The notes: generated from the sequence alone by a model not told the origin. A DNA stretch of 64,000 bases from Pelobates cultripes (GCA_933207985.1 OW240917.1:96520385-96584384), one strand, 5' to 3'; shown: positions 1 through 9,720, counted from the stretch's first letter. Made by a program: numbers and translations.

Positions 1-336
1 TTTATGCCTCACCTATTGCCCAACACCGCCCAGCGCTGCACACTATTCACTGCACGCGTTGAAAGCGGCTGTCGTCCTCCTTCTCCTTTTTTTTTAGGGC
101 TTAAAGCTTGTGGCTTGTAGCTGGTAAATTTTTATCTTCCCTTTTTAATTTCCCAGCTCAGCCTGTTGCCACTCAGCCGCTCAGCCACCCAGCCGCTCAG
201 CCCGACACCCGCTCACCATTCGCTGCTTGCTGCTCACTCCTCTATGTTCGCAGTTGAATCAGCTGCTGCACAATGCTCTGCTCACTCCTCTCTGTTCATG
301 GCTAAATCAGCTGTTACCTAACAAACAAATGCTATT
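1..336. repeat. Unclassified sequence with a short tandem duplication
   Basis: No gene seen. Around 231-320 a unit of about 47 bp (starting tgctcactcctct and containing aatcagctg) occurs twice in tandem with mismatches. CAGCCGCTCAGCC-type repeats occur at 170-205. The source family is not recognised. Confidence 0.4.
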
Positions 337-480
337 TACCGTATATACTCGAGTATAAGTCGACCCGTAATATAAGTCGAGACCCCTAATTTTACCCAAA
401 AAAACTGGGAAAACTTATTGACTCGAGTATAAGACTAAAATTTTATCCCCCAAAATTTTTATTAATTGAATATTTATTTA

Positions 481-812
481 CAGTGTGTGTATATAATGAA
501 TGCAGTGTGTGTATGTGTGTCTATAATGCAGTGTGTTTGTATGAATGCGGTGTGTGTGTGAGTGCAGTGTGTGTGTGTATGAGTGCAGTGTGTGTGTATG
601 AGTGCACTGTGTGTGTATGAGTGCAGTGTGTGTGTGTATGAATGTAGTGTGTGTGTGTGTATGAGTGCAGTGTGTGTGTGTATATAATGCAGTGTGTTTG
701 TATGAATGCGGTGTGTGTGTGTATGAGTGCAGTGTGTGTGTATGAATGCAATGAGTGCAGTGTGTGTGTGTGTGTGATGCAGAGTGTGTTTTTGTGTGTG
801 ATGCAGAGCCTT
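481..812. repeat. TG-rich minisatellite (about 17-20 bp units)
   Basis: Variable units of the form (tg)n followed by tatgagtgcag or tatgaatgcag are repeated about 17 times. Long open frames here on both strands are low-complexity (His/Thr/Tyr or Cys/Val/Met rich) and are not genes. The array is inside the transposon at 339-1382. Confidence 0.9.
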
Positions 813-1002
813 GGTGGGGGGTGGACATTTTTATTAATTTTTTTTTAATTATTATTATAATATTAATTTATTTTTTTAAATATTATTTTATTATTATTTA
901 ACTTTTTATTTATATCTTTTTTCGTCCCCCCTCCCTGCTTGATACATGGCAGGAAGGGGGGCTCTCATTCCCTGGTGGTCCAGTGGTGTGTACTATGCAG
1001 GA

Positions 1003-1260
1003 GGGGGCTGGCAGCGAGCTGTTACTTACCTTTCCTGCAAGCTCCCTTCTCTCTCCTCCGTGCCGGTCAGCTCCCCTGTCAGCTCCCCTGTAAGTCTTGC
1101 GGTCTGAGTGCCATGCGGAGCATTGCCATGGTAATCCGTGGCAACGCTCTGACCCCGCGGATCTCGCAAGACTTACAGTGGAGCTGACCGGACCGGAGGA
1201 AAGAGAAGGAAGCTGACAGGAGCTGCAGGAAAGGTAAGTAACAGCTCGCTGCCAGCCCCC
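1003..1260. repeat. Snapback: perfect 37-bp inverted repeat with an inner partial palindrome
   Basis: Bases 1003-1039 are the exact reverse complement of 1224-1260. Between them a second pair (gtaagtcttgcg near 1090 and ctcgcaagacttac near 1163-1176) extends the fold. The structure lies inside the TA-flanked transposon, so it could be an older palindromic MITE captured by it or part of its own design. Confidence 0.85.
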
Positions 1261-1384
1261 CACAGGACCGCCAATTGTCTGTATTATGGCAATGTAAGTT
1301 GCCAGTACAGACCTTGACTCGAGTATAAGATGAGTGGTGAAAAATGTGCTGAAAAACTCGTCTTATACTCGAGTATATACGGTA

Positions 1385-3083
1385 AGGCTAAACAATTTAT
1401 ATCAAATTAAGATTAATCAGCTACTAATTAAAAAAAAAAAAAAAAAACCTGCAGAGAGGATATAAACCCAGCAACAAACAAGAGCTATCATTTTATTGAG
1501 TTGAGATGATTATCACCCAACATTCCACTGCAGTGTTAAGGAAGTGTTTTTTTTTTTTAAGTGATGTAAAAATAACGATAAAAAAAACCCCAAAAACTAC
1601 ACAACAGTGAAAATAAAATTGTTCATAAAGTTCAGATATAGTTACAAGAAAAACAATGTATACAAATATATTGCAATTCAAATGTAAAACCCTAAAGTAT
1701 TTCTCTCATTTATTTATTTTATATATAAAGTATAAAGTGTAAAAAAAAGCATGTTCAATATGGTCCTTGAAACACATGCATCAAACCATTGCACACAATT
1801 AACAGGAACTACAGTTCATAACAGAAACCACAGTTCACAGGAATATAGCAGTAAGTCAACAAGATGAAGAGTTTCAATTAGATATTGTGTGACTTAGTAA
1901 TTGCTTATCAACATTGAAGAAGGCGCATAATTATTGTTCTAGTTGATTACACAAGTTTGCAGTATTTGGAATAGATCTATTTAGGAATATTACAAAGATC
2001 AACTTGTACAGATTAGTTTAATTAACAATAGAGTACGGAGTAGGCGATTTATTTGAATTATTTGTAAAAAGTTTGTCTACTGTAGAATATTGCTAACTCA
2101 GTGTGTCCTAAAATGAATTTAATTGTAATCCTATTTAATGTCTACCCTTTAACACAGCAATCATATAAAGTTTTTCAACAAAAAGACAATGAGACTGACT
2201 CAATTAAGTATACTAAGTAGCATTTACAACCATTTTAGAGTAGCTCAATAAATTAATATTCATATAAAAAAAAAATACAAACATGGATAAAGGGTAAAGT
2301 TTTACAGAAAGTTAAAAAAAAATGAATAACAATGCCTATCCTCTGAAGGTCAAGTTGCACTGATTTCTTTTGTTGCTTAGTTGATTTAAAGGGGGGGATA
2401 GTGTATTCAGTATATCATGCACTGGCTTTTAGTCTAAGCTTGACACAGTTATTGGAGAAAAGGAGATGGGCACTTTAAGGCAACATATATAGAGTAAAAG
2501 AAATATGTAGGTAATGGATGAGTGAAACATGAAATAAACTCAACAGATAGGATGGCACGGCAGACATTTATAATATGTCATTAAAATTGTATTTTATAAC
2601 GACACATAGCTTATGATGAGATACCTATCATAGATAATTTATGTATATATATATAAGAAAAGATAACAAGGAACGACCACAGGAGTCACATATACCCCAG
2701 TATGCTATGTGATACCTAAAGCCCTGTGAGCGTTTGCATTTATCTTGTTGCGGCAATCTAATGAGGATTAACTTGCCTTAATGCCTCAGGATATCTGTCT
2801 CTGTAGTGAAAGACCTAACCAGTAAAACTGAGGCTAGTATTGTAGCAAATCATAATCATTTAATTATGAACAGGAGATTTGGCAGAACAGAGTGCATACT
2901 GAAACAGGTTTTAGAACATAATGTTGCCATTATAGTAAGTGCAGCACTTATACAGGCATTGTTCAAATAAAAACTACAATAAATTACAAAAATAGGCAAA
3001 CATGGTAAACATAAAGTATAGACGAATAAACAAAAAATCTGTTAATTGACTTAAGGCCACAATGCACTGAATTTGCAGTTGGC
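1385..3083. other. No gene; AT-rich with one degraded repeat copy
   Basis: A poly(A) run at about 1430-1447 and short A/T runs. Bases about 2395-2580 resemble 4357-4555 in the same orientation, sharing blocks such as cttgacag, attggagaa, agatgggca and tttaaggca. No splice-bounded exon or recognisable protein was seen. Confidence 0.6.
2395..2580 (+). repeat. Interspersed repeat copy A (unknown family)
   Basis: Direct, diverged match to 4357-4555 over about 180 bp, with the shared blocks in the same order. Identity looks like about 65-75 percent by eye. Neither copy has a recognisable end or coding frame, so the family is unknown. Confidence 0.5.
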
Positions 3084-3119
3084 TTAAAGGGATACTAGAG
3101 GTACCAAAACAATTTTAGC

Positions 3120-3673
3120 TCAAAGGGACACTATAGTCACCAAACAAATTTAGCTTGATTAAGCAGTTTTGGTGTAATGTCTCTGCAGTCACACTGCTCA
3201 ATTATTTGCCATTCAAGAGTTAATTCACTGTGTTTATGCAGATCTAGGAACACCTCTCTGCATGTGACTTACACAGCCTTCCTAAACACTTCATGTAAAG
3301 AGTCATCTAATGTGTATGCTTCCTTTATTGAAATTCTGTTTAATTTACAATTTTTTAACTCCTGCTCTGTTAATAGCTTGCCAGACCTTGCAGGAGCCTG
3401 TATGCAATTAAGTAAATTTACAGAGCAGAAGATACAAACTTTTTTTTAAACTTTTAAAGTAAGTTACATCTGATTGAAAATAAAAAAAATAAAACATTTC
3501 ATGCAGGCTGTGTGAGTCAAAGCCAGAGAGGTGTGGTTAGGGCTGCATGGACATAAATAAAAGTGATGTAACTCCTATATGGCAGGGAGCTGAGCAGTGA
3601 GACATTATAGGCATGATTTATTCACAGAAACTTCTTAATTAAAGTTGTTTTGGTGACTATGGTGTCCCTTTTA
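3120..3673. mobile_element. T2/Kolobok-type MITE, inner nested copy
   Basis: Termini tcaaagggacactatagtca and tgactatggtgtccctttta enclose about 554 bp whose two halves are imperfect reverse complements (ctgctcaatt...gagttaa on the left, gcagggagctgagcagtgag on the right). The flanking TTAA appears decayed to TCAA and TTTA. The outer copy reads up to aattttagct at 3120 and resumes at about 3674, which shows insertion of one family member in another. The small open frame inside has no family match and follows the palindrome, so it is not a gene. Confidence 0.75.
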
Positions 3674-4121
3674 TGTATTAGTGTATAGATAATGCCCTGC
3701 AGTCTCACTGCTCATTTCTCTGCCATTTAGGAGTTAAATGGCAGTTTGTATAGCCCTAGTCACACCTCCCTGCACGTGTGTTGTATAAACTTCATAAACA
3801 CTGAACCTAGATATTTTATGTTCCTCAACTGCACAGTCTGTTTAATCTATAATTTCTTATTTCATGTTCTGTTAACAGCCTTATAGACCTTGCAGGATCC
3901 ATCTATGTGTGATTAAAGTTCAATTTACAGGAGATAACACTTCAAAAGAAAGTTAACATCTGATTAAACATGAATCCATTTTTTCATGGAGGCTGTGTGA
4001 GTTACAGCCAGGCTAGGGCTGCATAAACAGAAACAAGTGATTGAAATCCTAAATGGCAGAGAATTGAGCAGTGATAATACAGAACCTTGATCTATATACT
4101 AAAATGCTTTATTAAGCAAAA

Positions 4122-4332
4122 GTTGTTTTGATTTTTTTTTACCACAGAAGACATTTTTTATTTTTTTATTCTTACATTTTTCATTTTCTGTGATGAAAGT
4201 TAACATTTTCCAAGTACAGTGCTTTAAATGTGCAGTATGTTGTTTGTTATTGGAGTTACACTTTATGTAGAGGGTATCTACAGTAATGTGTTAGCGCAGT
4301 CCACTTTCTGTCTTGTATAATGTTGTTTTGAT
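4122..4332. repeat. 11-bp direct repeats enclosing a 189-bp block
   Basis: gttgttttgat occurs at 4122-4132 and 4322-4332. The sequence between them is absent from the other T2 copies at this point. The direct repeat could be a target-site duplication of an unrecognised insertion, or a duplication inside the MITE. Confidence 0.45.
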
Positions 4333-4356
4333 GCCTATAGTATCCCTTTAAGTGTT

Positions 4357-4555
4357 GAAATAGCTACAGTGATATATTATATGATGGCTTGCAGTATGTG
4401 CTTGACAGGGCTATTGGAGAAGACCAGATGGGCAGTTTAAGGCATCACGTGTGGGGTGAGAGGAGGGCAGATGTAGAGAAAGGTTTAGTAGTAAAATAAA
4501 CGATTAAACCTAGACTTAAAGGTATGGTAGACAGTGAAAATATGTTATGGAACAT
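4357..4555 (+). repeat. Interspersed repeat copy B (unknown family)
   Basis: Diverged direct repeat of 2395-2580, adjoining the right end of the outer T2 MITE. The spacing of the two copies (about 1.96 kb) includes the 1.27-kb nested MITEs, so they may be internal repeats of one older element split by the MITE insertion. Confidence 0.5.
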
Positions 4556-5744
4556 TCTTTTTTATAAGTTCCAGTATATATATATGTGATTTGTGTATAA
4601 ATATATAATATACAAATCAATTTTATTAGGAACGACAAAGAAGAAAATAACACAGCAGGAACAGACAAACAAATAATTAAGATATGTATCTTTATTTTAT
4701 ATCTTCAAGCTTGTGGCATCCGATCAGTCCAACTCAGGGATGCATATGCACAGAGCAGTTAGGAAGTGTTGTATCCATATGCTGTATCCATATGATCGAT
4801 GCCCTAGGAGCACTTTGAGCTTATACGTAAAATTCGTAAGGGAAACATGCAGATGCAGGTGCAGTTTGTGACTGTCTGGAAAGGGAAGAGACTTGTTTTA
4901 ATGCACTAACCCTGCACTCACTAGGCACATATCCCTGGTGACCAAATATATCCCAAACCAAAGAGGGGGACATGACCCAAAATTCATGGCTGTCCTGAAT
5001 AACTCAGAATTGTTGGGAGGTATGCTGTATTTATAATTCATTCTTAATGGCTGAATTATATCAATATTATATAGCGATGATAGAAGATAAGAAATAAAGC
5101 ACTCAATATTTCCATGTATGTTTATTTTTTATTTTTTTATTTTAATTTTTCAACTATTGGTTAAAATGCCAATTCAAAATGAATTACTCTTCCACTTACT
5201 GATGCAGATTGTCTGGTATTATTTATGAAAAGTATTTGGTGGTAGACATTGTATGACTGTGTGTACGGGCTACATCAATATTGAAGAAAGTGTTTTACAC
5301 TGTGTTGTGTTTGAAATTGACAAATAACCCTGGTCTGTTGTTTTATACAAAACATCTCTATTATAAGTACAGTTAATCGGGCGTGTAATGGTCGAGTGGG
5401 AAAGTTACAGCTATGGCATAGTGCATGTGCTTACGCAGCCCTGGGTGGCAAGCCTGCATTCTGCTTAATCCTGATGGTGAGAAATGTGGGTACTGCGTGT
5501 GCAGGCTGGTAGAATAGTGTGTAAAAAGAAAACATGTAACCTAAGGAGTGAGGAAGTGCCCTGAGACCAGGATGGGAGGCTTAGTGTGGTTTTACGCCTT
5601 TCTGTCCAGTCGGGCCGTTTCAGCTAAGAGCATGCTTGCCATTTGGCGGGTGGTGATGGCTGTATGGCCAGCTCATCTGAGAGCAGGGTGTGTAGTATCG
5701 CTATACTGTAGGGCACACATCGAGCATTTAAGTTGTGTAACATA
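4556..5744. other. No gene recognised; AT-rich to mixed sequence
   Basis: It contains short (TA)n at about 4574-4590. The segment 5380-5740 is less AT-rich and reads like old repeat sequence; a 66-codon open frame there has no recognisable motif and no splice signals that I trust. Confidence 0.5.
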
Positions 5745-6290
5745 TTAAACTAAAGTAGAAGGGGAAAAATAAACATTGTTATAAACGTCCCAACTGAGGT
5801 GGGTATGCTTGGTCTGATCTGCCTGTGTGGGTGCAGGTTGTAGCTGCCATGTAGGTATCCATGTTGACCCTCCTAGGGATGAAGGGGGCGACATTTGCCA
5901 GATTCCGTCTGGTTGTGGTAGTGGTGGTTTTCTGTGGTCTGGACTGTTGCAGAGAGTCCAGTGGGAGGCCAAGGGGGTCCCACGAGGGCTGTTGCTTCAT
6001 GTAGATTGAGGATGACATAGGAGGAGTACCTTTGTGAGATCAATAGAGTGCGAGAGGAATGCCATTTGTAGGTGATCCTGTGTGTCCACTCAGATTGTGG
6101 CTATATCCACGTGTATATTTTACTGTAGATTGGCCAACTGCTCCTTCAGTGCAGCTGTTGTCACCGGCATGGAGTCATTGGTGTCGGCTGGGAAGTTGGT
6201 AGCCACGTGGCCGTTTCTCTGTCGAAGGATATTTCCTCGGAGGAGTCAGCGAGCTCGTTGAGGTAGGCGCCCATTTTGGTCCGTGTATAA
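5745..6290 (-). pseudogene. Degraded retroelement-like reading frame, possibly L1/Tx1 ORF1 5' part
   Basis: On the minus strand, about 6290 down to 6120 reads a leader with MGAYLNELADSSEEISF and then, after stops and frame changes, LKEQLANLQ, a Leu/Gln heptad-like stretch of the kind found at the start of frog L1/Tx1 ORF1 coiled coils. Downstream frames to 5745 are open for up to 79 codons but have no motif I recognise. Assignment to L1 is tentative; an unrelated transposon is possible. Confidence 0.3.
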
Positions 6291-7018
6291 GACTTTTTTT
6301 AGTGTGCTGTAGTTGTTATGGTGCCAATAGTGCACTATAAAATGTATTATTTGAATTTGTTTGTTGAGGAATGCTGTGATTCACATTTTTTTTCCTGGCT
6401 GTGTTTGCTTGCAAAGGGGTTACTTTGTTTACTCTACGCTGGTACATCTATTCTTTAGAATTAATTATATGGTGTCCACAAGAAACTGATGTTCACACAG
6501 GAATAATAACAAACTGCTATACTTGGTGTCCTGTGAAGTACTGAATAATATTTCTGTGGGTATAAAAATCTCCTATTTCAACTAAAGACACGTCAGACAG
6601 TACTTCAATTGGGCACATGCACCTCTGCACAACAGGTGGAATGGAAACCTACTAAATATGCAACAGCAATTCCAGTTAAAACTCACACTTTTTATACAAT
6701 AATATGATAACTAGTGATGTCGCGAACCCGAAATTTTCGGTTCGCGAACGGCGAACGCGAACTTCCGCAAATGTTCGCGAACCGGCGAACCGCCCGAAAC
6801 GCCATTGACTTCAATGGGGAGGCGAATTTTAAAACACACAGGGACTCTTTCTGGCCACAATAGGGATGGAAAAGTTGTTTCAAGGGGACTAACACCTGGA
6901 CTGTGGCATGCCGGAGGGGGATCCATGGCAAAACTCCCATGGAAAATTACACAGTTGATACAGAGTCTGGTTTTAATCCATAAAGGGCAGAAATCACCTA
7001 ACATTCCTAAATCACAAT

Positions 7019-7260
7019 CAATATGGATTGACACCTGACATATGACATATTGACACCTTGACATATGGATTGACACCTGTCCTCAGAGCCCCTGATGCAC
7101 ACGGACACAGAGCAGAATAGGGACTGGTCCCCCTACATAGGGTCACTTGGCAGATATGGATTGACACCTGTCCTAAGGATCCCTGATACACACTGACACA
7201 GAGCAGAATAGGGACTGTTCCCCTACATCGGGTCACTTGGCAGATATGGATTGACACCTT
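7019..7260 (+). repeat. Minisatellite of about 90-bp units
   Basis: Units start atatggattgacacc at 7021, 7063, 7154 and 7244. The two full units are 91 and 90 bp and share cacacggacacagagcagaa-type and cctacat.gggtcacttggcag blocks. The first unit is a 42-bp short form. Confidence 0.85.
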
Positions 7261-7320
7261 GTTACAAACTGCTATTTGTAACAGGCCCTTTAAATGGCAA
7301 ATTGCCCTGTTTCCCTGGGT

Positions 7321-7681
7321 TGTGGAGAAGCCTCTTTGCCAGCCTCCTCCCGCATGACTATGGCCCCTGGGGGATTGTGAAAATGTATGCACTTTTATTT
7401 GGTGTGTATGGCCCTTTAAGACTGTCGGTGGGCATATTGGGGCTTATGGACTCTTTATGTGACTGGTGCTGGCCCTTTAAACACCTTTTTGGGACATCAG
7501 GAAGATTGGGACACTGCCCCTTTAAGGCCGTGTCCCCAGACTTGTTGGGGACACGGCCCCTTTAAGACGGTGTCCCCTGTGTCCCTAGACCTGGTGCAAA
7601 CCCTTTGTGCCTGCCTTGCTATTTCCCACTTGGTTCAGTAAATGGGAAATTATTTCAGCTACAGAGACTAAGTCCCATTCG
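7321..7681 (+). mobile_element. LTR-like segment, 3' end lost in the assembly gap
   Basis: It begins tgtggagaagcc and contains gactatggcccc, as do the LTRs at 61386-62374 (tgtgacgagacc..., gactatggcccc) and, on the minus strand, 21597-22306. It holds several ccctttaa repeats and a hairpin of ggccgtgtcccc with ggggacacggcc (about 7527-7560). A frame of about 100 codons crosses it, but with no protein family match I do not call it coding. The right boundary is not visible. Confidence 0.45.
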
Positions 7682-7781
7682 NNNNNNNNNNNNNNNNNNN
7701 NNNNNNNNNNNNNNNNNNNNNNNNNNNNNNNNNNNNNNNNNNNNNNNNNNNNNNNNNNNNNNNNNNNNNNNNNNNNNNNNN
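7682..7781. other. Assembly gap (100 N)
   Basis: Exactly 100 unknown bases, a common placeholder for a gap of unknown length. It lies between an LTR-like block and a GC-rich minisatellite, a typical place for assembly failure. Translations that cross it are meaningless. Confidence 1.
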
Positions 7782-8120
7782 CCACCCACCCGGCTCAGGG
7801 GTGGGGGCGGAGAAAGAGGAAGATTGGTCCCCTTATTGTTTTAATGGGAGCCCCAGCTCAGGGGTGGGGGCCAGGAAGACAGTAAGTCCCCCCTTATTGT
7901 TTTATTAGGGCCCCCACCCACCGCGCAGGGGTGGGGGCCAGGGGGGGAGGACACTAGGTCCCCCCCTATTGTTTTATTAGGGCCCCCACCCACCGCGCTG
8001 GGGTGGGGGCCAGAAGTTCCCCCCCATATCTTTATTTAAGGCCCCCACCCACCGCTCAGGGGTGGGGGCCAGGGGGGACAGTAGGTCCCCTCCATCTTTA
8101 TTTCGGGCCCCCACGGGCAT
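7782..8120 (+). repeat. GC-rich minisatellite, about 65-75 bp units
   Basis: About five units contain ggcccccacccaccgcgc, then ggggtgggggcc, a G/A-rich spacer, gtccccccc and a short t-rich tract (attgttttatta). Each unit contains inverted ggcccccac and gtgggggcc, so each can form its own hairpin. It abuts the gap, so the array may be longer. Confidence 0.85.
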
Positions 8121-8159
8121 GGGGGGGTATTAGTTTTTTTTTGTTTTTGTTTTTTTACA

Positions 8160-8612
8160 GTGAGCAGCTATACGCTGCTCACGGCTTACTACACATGCCC
8201 CTACTCGCGGTATAGCGAGTAGGGGCATTTAATTTACTAATACTAAGTAATCTTTACTTAGTATTAGTAAATGTGGCTGAAAGACCAATTTAGGTCTTTC
8301 AGCCTTTTAGTAGATAACTCCCTGATACCGTGGGAATTAGGGAGTTATCTACTAAGGGGCTGCAAGAAGCAGCCACAGCAATGAATAGGATCAGAGTTTC
8401 ATTCATTAGAATGAAACTCCGATCCGAATAAAGTGCCAAATTGCGTTCTAAGAGAAACGAACAGACTGTTCTCATTCAGTTAGAACGCAATTCGGCAGTT
8501 TCATGTAAAATGACAGGAAGCATCGTGGGAACACAGAGGGAAGGTAAGGATCATGGGAAAATTGCTCTGACCAGCGGAAATGAAGCACACTTTGCTCCTC
8601 CGCTGGTCAGAG
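8160..8612. repeat. Chain of nine consecutive hairpins
   Basis: Back-to-back inverted repeats: 8160-8168/8174-8182 (9 bp), 8195-8208/8215-8228 (14), 8232-8250/8254-8272 (19), 8275-8286/8293-8304 (12), 8307-8323/8339-8355 (17), 8358-8363/8369-8374 (6), 8388-8404/8409-8425 (17, one mismatch), 8435-8451/8480-8496 (17, one mismatch) and 8565-8578/8599-8612 (14). Gaps between stems are mostly 2-12 bp. The arms are nearly perfect, which indicates selection or recent origin. It is probably the body of a TTAA-type element ending at 8775-8778 (gacagtgccgctttaa); the left end is not seen. Confidence 0.85.
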
Positions 8613-8833
8613 CTGGTCAAGCGGAGGAATCCTCCATAAGGCAAAGAGTCCCTACTTTGTCTTATGATTTTAAAGAAAACTAAAGAAGACAGGAAGAAAA
8701 GAATAACAGATCCTGAGAGAGGGGGAGAAGAGGAAGAGATTGAGGAAAGGTAAGTTCGGCATGACAGTGCCGCTTTAATGATTTCATTATAATCAACACT
8801 GTAGATTCCTGGATATTCTGTTGCTGTGTTCCA

Positions 8834-8880
8834 ATATATATATATATATATATATATATTTATTTATTTATTTATTTTTA
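8834..8880. repeat. (TA)n followed by (TTTA)n microsatellite
   Basis: Uninterrupted alternating at/ta run followed by tatt/tttat repeats. Confidence 0.95.
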
Positions 8881-9279
8881 CTTTTTTTAATAGATTCTGT
8901 TTAAACTAATATTAGATAAATATAGAACAAGGATTGTGCAATTAATAAGTCAGATAATGTGTATATCAGGGCATGTCTTGCATCCATAGATTTATTGTCC
9001 TAAATGAGGTTAGTTAATGTAGTTCGACATCACTGAATATATCTGAATACATATCTAGTTTGCATTGATGTGTATTTGCATTGATGTGTATTGTCGGATA
9101 AGTTGTAAGTCTCAAGCACATAACACATTTAGAGACCCATCTATATTATCCAATCCTTCATTTTCAAAACGTAATAACTTTCTTATTCAGTCAGAATATA
9201 ATAGAAACCAAAAAAAGAAACCAAAAAAGGCTAAAATAAATATAAAAAACACCAAATAAGGTGATAATATGCTACCTGC

Positions 9280-9720
9280 TAAATAATCATAAAATATTCA
9301 GCAAAATAAATAAAAATATTGATGGTGCAGTATGTTCAATTATAAATATCAGCGTGGGGATGGTAGAGAACACACAAGATAGATGTATAATCAAGCATGT
9401 CTCACTTTCAAATAGGATCAGGAAGTGTAGATAAATGGTCTTCAGAGGGAAAAAAGAAAAAAAGAATATAGTGCAGATGGTATTAAAAATGACAAATTTA
9501 TTGCACAATATTGCACTTACAAGATAGCAGATAAAATCAAATGTATCTCCACAACTATCGTGGTAACCAGGCTTCGGCGAATAGCAGAAAGCTCCGGAGG
9601 TAAGCATGCAGGGTGGCAGATTAAAATAAAATAAGATATCCAAAAGTCCTATGCGTTTTGTCCATTGGGACTTCTTCAGAGATCAGTCTTTCTTTTTTTT
9701 GGTTTCTACTTTACACTGAG
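9280..9720 (-). mobile_element. Penelope-like element fragment (non-coding terminal region)
   Basis: On the minus strand, about 9685-9645 reads CTGAAGAAGTCCCAATGGAC then AAAACGC, the CTGANGA ... AAAC arrangement seen in Penelope-like element termini of fish and frogs. Just outside it the plus strand has tttttttggtttctac, which also occurs at 17898-17915 beside another retroposon. The rest is AT-rich without a usable frame. Placement in Penelope rests on this signature only. Confidence 0.45.
9645..9685 (-). ncRNA. Degenerate hammerhead-ribozyme-like core
   Basis: Minus strand: CTGAAGA (9679-9673), a 4-bp stem GTCC/GGAC (9671-9668 with 9663-9660) and AAAAC (9659-9655), one base from the GAAAC consensus. 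The change is at a position that would be a CpG in the consensus, consistent with methylation decay. Stems I and III are weak here, so an active ribozyme is unlikely in this copy. Confidence 0.35.

Larger units (their letters stand above)
339..1382. mobile_element. Non-autonomous DNA transposon with TA target duplication
   Basis: The ends are inverted copies of CCGTATATACTCGAGTATAA, at 339-358 and, reverse-complemented, at 1363-1382, each flanked by TA (337-338 and 1383-1384). The 13-mer actcgagtataag occurs again just inside each end (near 418 and 1316), so the element carries four copies of this motif as terminal plus subterminal repeats. The interior holds a TG-rich minisatellite, a T-rich block and a snapback. 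No transposase frame is present, so it must have moved in trans. A TA target suggests a Tc1/mariner-like or related superfamily, but that is inference. The 1.04-kb length is large for a MITE and is due to the interior repeats. Confidence 0.75.
3084..4351. mobile_element. T2/Kolobok-type MITE, outer copy, interrupted
   Basis: It starts TTAAAGGGATACTAG (3084) and ends CTAGTATCCCTTTAA-like (tatagtatccctttaa, ending 4351), with TTAA at both ends. T2 MITEs of Xenopus have termini TTAAAGGRR and TTAA targets, which this matches. The body shares with the copies at 3120-3673 and 18679-19229 the order: ctgcagtctcactgctca, gccatttaggagttaa, a central region, then a reversed version, so the element is one long imperfect inverted repeat. 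It is split by a second copy at 3120-3673 and carries an extra block at 4133-4321. Confidence 0.75.
6711..9040. mobile_element. Composite repeat with inverted agtgatgtcg ends, hAT-like (tentative)
   Basis: The left end has tagtgatgtcgcgaacccg at about 6713, followed by a GC-rich block of repeated ttcgcgaac and its complement. An inverted partner, cgacatcact, lies at about 9027-9036. Such ends resemble a non-autonomous hAT family seen in amphibians. A clean 8-bp target duplication is not visible and the right end is weak, so the outer limits are uncertain. The interior holds two minisatellites, an LTR-like segment, an assembly gap and a hairpin chain, so several insertions are likely present. 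Confidence 0.4.

Noticed and set aside
478..848. Long open frames in the TG-rich array (His/Thr-rich and Cys/Val-rich)
   Set aside because: Translations of a simple repeat inside a transposon; no gene.
3177..3449. 90-codon frame
   Set aside because: Lies wholly within one arm of the inner T2 palindromic MITE and has no family features.
5779..6018. 79-codon minus-strand frame as a host gene
   Set aside because: Lies in a degraded repeat region with no known domain; kept only as part of a tentative retroelement remnant.
7585..7885. Open frames crossing the N block
   Set aside because: Unknown bases translate as X; the frames are artefacts of the gap.
7782..8120. Possible CRISPR-like array of regular repeats
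   Set aside because: Vertebrate genome, contiguous units without unique spacers: a minisatellite.
8160..8612. Cluster of microRNA precursors
   Set aside because: Stems are too short (up to 19 bp) and lack typical 22-nt duplex geometry; a transposon origin is more likely.
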